From contig JAJBVC010000043.1 of the NCBI GenBank assembly GCA_020860025.1, positions 1 to 7,215 on the forward strand: a DNA stretch of 7,215 bases, given 5' to 3'. The translations under genes and the position numbers were made by a program. Under the pieces are notes generated by a model. That model did no database searches, had not been told where the DNA came from, and saw only the letters and a program-made list of their open reading frames with translations. Below are positions 6,418-7,215 of this stretch, piece by piece. The stretch comes from Clostridiales bacterium (lineage in GTDB: Bacteria > Bacillota > Clostridia > Oscillospirales > Acutalibacteraceae). Position 1 is the stretch's first letter. Every line of letters begins with the position of its first letter.

Positions 6418-7204
6418 GATTATTTATGTAGATGTACTGTTTGTCATCAATTTTTTCATTACATATCTGTTACTGCTTTTAACCTGCTTAATTACAAAGC
6501 AAAGCAAAAAGCAAATCAGACTGCTTTTTGCGTCAGCTCTCGGCGGATTATACTCACTTGTAATTTTGGCTGATTCGCTCAGCTTTTTAATTACAGCTGT
6601 AGGAAAGCTGATTGTTTCAATATTTATTGTTTTAATCGCATTCGGCTTTGTCAGAATATCGCTTTTTATAAAAAATACAGTGATTTTTTATTTTTCAAAT
6701 CTTATTTTTTTAGGCGTTATTACCGCAGTTTGTTATATAAGTGACGTTCGGGGTATTACCGTAAATAACAGTACGGTTTATTTTGATATTTCAGCCTCAA
6801 CGCTTTTATTGTCTGCCGGAGCGGCATATATCCTGTCCGTTATCATTATTAAGCTGCATAATCGGACTTTAGGCAAGGCGGAAATATATTCGCTTACTAT
6901 ATTCAAGAATGAACAGCAAATTCATATGTTTGCCTTTCTTGACAGCGGAAATAAACTTAAAGAGCCTTTTTCCGATTATCCTGTTGTAATTGTTGATGAA
7001 AGCAAAATTACTTTTGAAACAGAGCGGATGATACCGTATAACACGGTAGCCGGCGAGGGCGTTTTAAGAGCGTTTAAGCCTGATAAAATTATCATTTCCA
7101 ACGGTAAAAAATCTCTTGAAACCGACAGAGTGTATGTTGCTGTGTCAAGCGTTGATGATAAAAATTTTTCAGCCATCTTAAATTCGGAAATACTAAATAT
7201 ATGA
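6416..7204 (+). CDS. spoIIGA: Sporulation sigma-E factor-processing peptidase SpoIIGA
   Basis: SpoIIGA is the integral-membrane aspartic protease that removes the pro-sequence of sigma-E in the mother cell, after a signal from the forespore. The 262-residue protein opens with MIIYVDVLFVINFF, typical of the family. It has about five hydrophobic membrane segments at residues 5-26, 36-54, 57-80, 86-108 and 126-147, followed by a cytoplasmic protease domain. FLDSGNKLKEP (174-184) contains the catalytic Asp176, matching Asp183 of B. subtilis. The RMIPYNTVAGEG...FKPD block is also family-typical. It is shorter than the 309-residue B. subtilis protein, but the C-terminal domain appears complete, ending FSAILNSEIL. 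It starts at TTG behind GGGAGG and has its own promoter inside the preceding terminator. Its stop overlaps a new ATG at 7201, the expected place for sigE. Confidence 0.96.
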   Translation: MIIYVDVLFVINFFITYLLLLLTCLITKQSKKQIRLLFASALGGLYSLVILADSLSFLITAVGKLIVSIFIVLIAFGFVRISLFIKNTVIFYFSNLIFLGVITAVCYISDVRGITVNNSTVYFDISASTLLLSAGAAYILSVIIIKLHNRTLGKAEIYSLTIFKNEQQIHMFAFLDSGNKLKEPFSDYPVVIVDESKITFETERMIPYNTVAGEGVLRAFKPDKIIISNGKKSLETDRVYVAVSSVDDKNFSAILNSEILNI

Positions 7205-7215
7205 ATACATATAAT
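7201..7215 (+). CDS. Possible start of sigE (pro-sigma-E), cut by window end
   Basis: An ATG at 7201 overlaps the spoIIGA stop (ATGA), and the five visible codons read MNTYN. In most spore formers sigE lies directly downstream of spoIIGA in the same operon, so position supports this call. No clear Shine-Dalgarno precedes it (only CGGAAA at 7185-7190), so translation would depend on coupling, or the true start may lie beyond the window. Too little sequence is present to identify the product itself. Confidence 0.35.

Overview
The window is AT-rich, with a gene set typical of an endospore-forming gut Clostridia, probably a Ruminococcus/Eubacterium-like member of the Oscillospiraceae. The evidence is a spoIIGA gene, a BspA-type leucine-rich-repeat secreted protein with an FN3 tail, good AGGAG-type ribosome binding sites, and Firmicutes-style promoters and U-tract terminators. 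The species call is inference. All confident genes are on the + strand.

Layout. (1) 66-1499 encodes a secreted BspA-like LRR/FN3 surface protein, with a likely extended -10 promoter at the left edge and a strong intrinsic terminator at 1511-1556. (2) 1557-1918 is an intergenic region and leader. It holds an extended -10 promoter (1703-1731) and a transcribed leader of about 170-180 nt with four hairpins and a possible 17-codon leader peptide. (3) 1919-6356 is a tightly packed operon of four genes: a signal-peptidase-like S24/S26 protease, a type I ABC exporter, an intracellular family 2 glycoside hydrolase and a cyclophilin-type prolyl isomerase. Junctions are a 2-nt gap, a 0-nt gap and a 1-nt overlap, so co-transcription and translational coupling are likely. 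(4) 6357-6415 is a very compact junction that ends the operon and starts spoIIG. (5) 6416-7204 is spoIIGA, the membrane aspartic protease that activates pro-sigma-E. An overlapping ATG at the right edge is probably the start of sigE.

How the parts may work together. The protease and exporter resemble the processing/export pair found near ribosomally made peptides in Firmicutes, but no maturation enzyme and no convincing precursor peptide is visible here. Why they share an operon with a glycosidase and a prolyl isomerase is unknown.

The most striking feature is the spoIIG junction. A consensus TTGACA / TATAAT pair with a long 21-bp spacer and a Spo0A-box-like sequence over the -35 lies inside the terminator hairpin of the upstream operon, and the 3' arm of that hairpin is the spoIIGA Shine-Dalgarno. 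Read-through RNA would be terminated and have its ribosome site hidden, whereas RNA from the internal promoter would lack the 5' arm and be freely translated.
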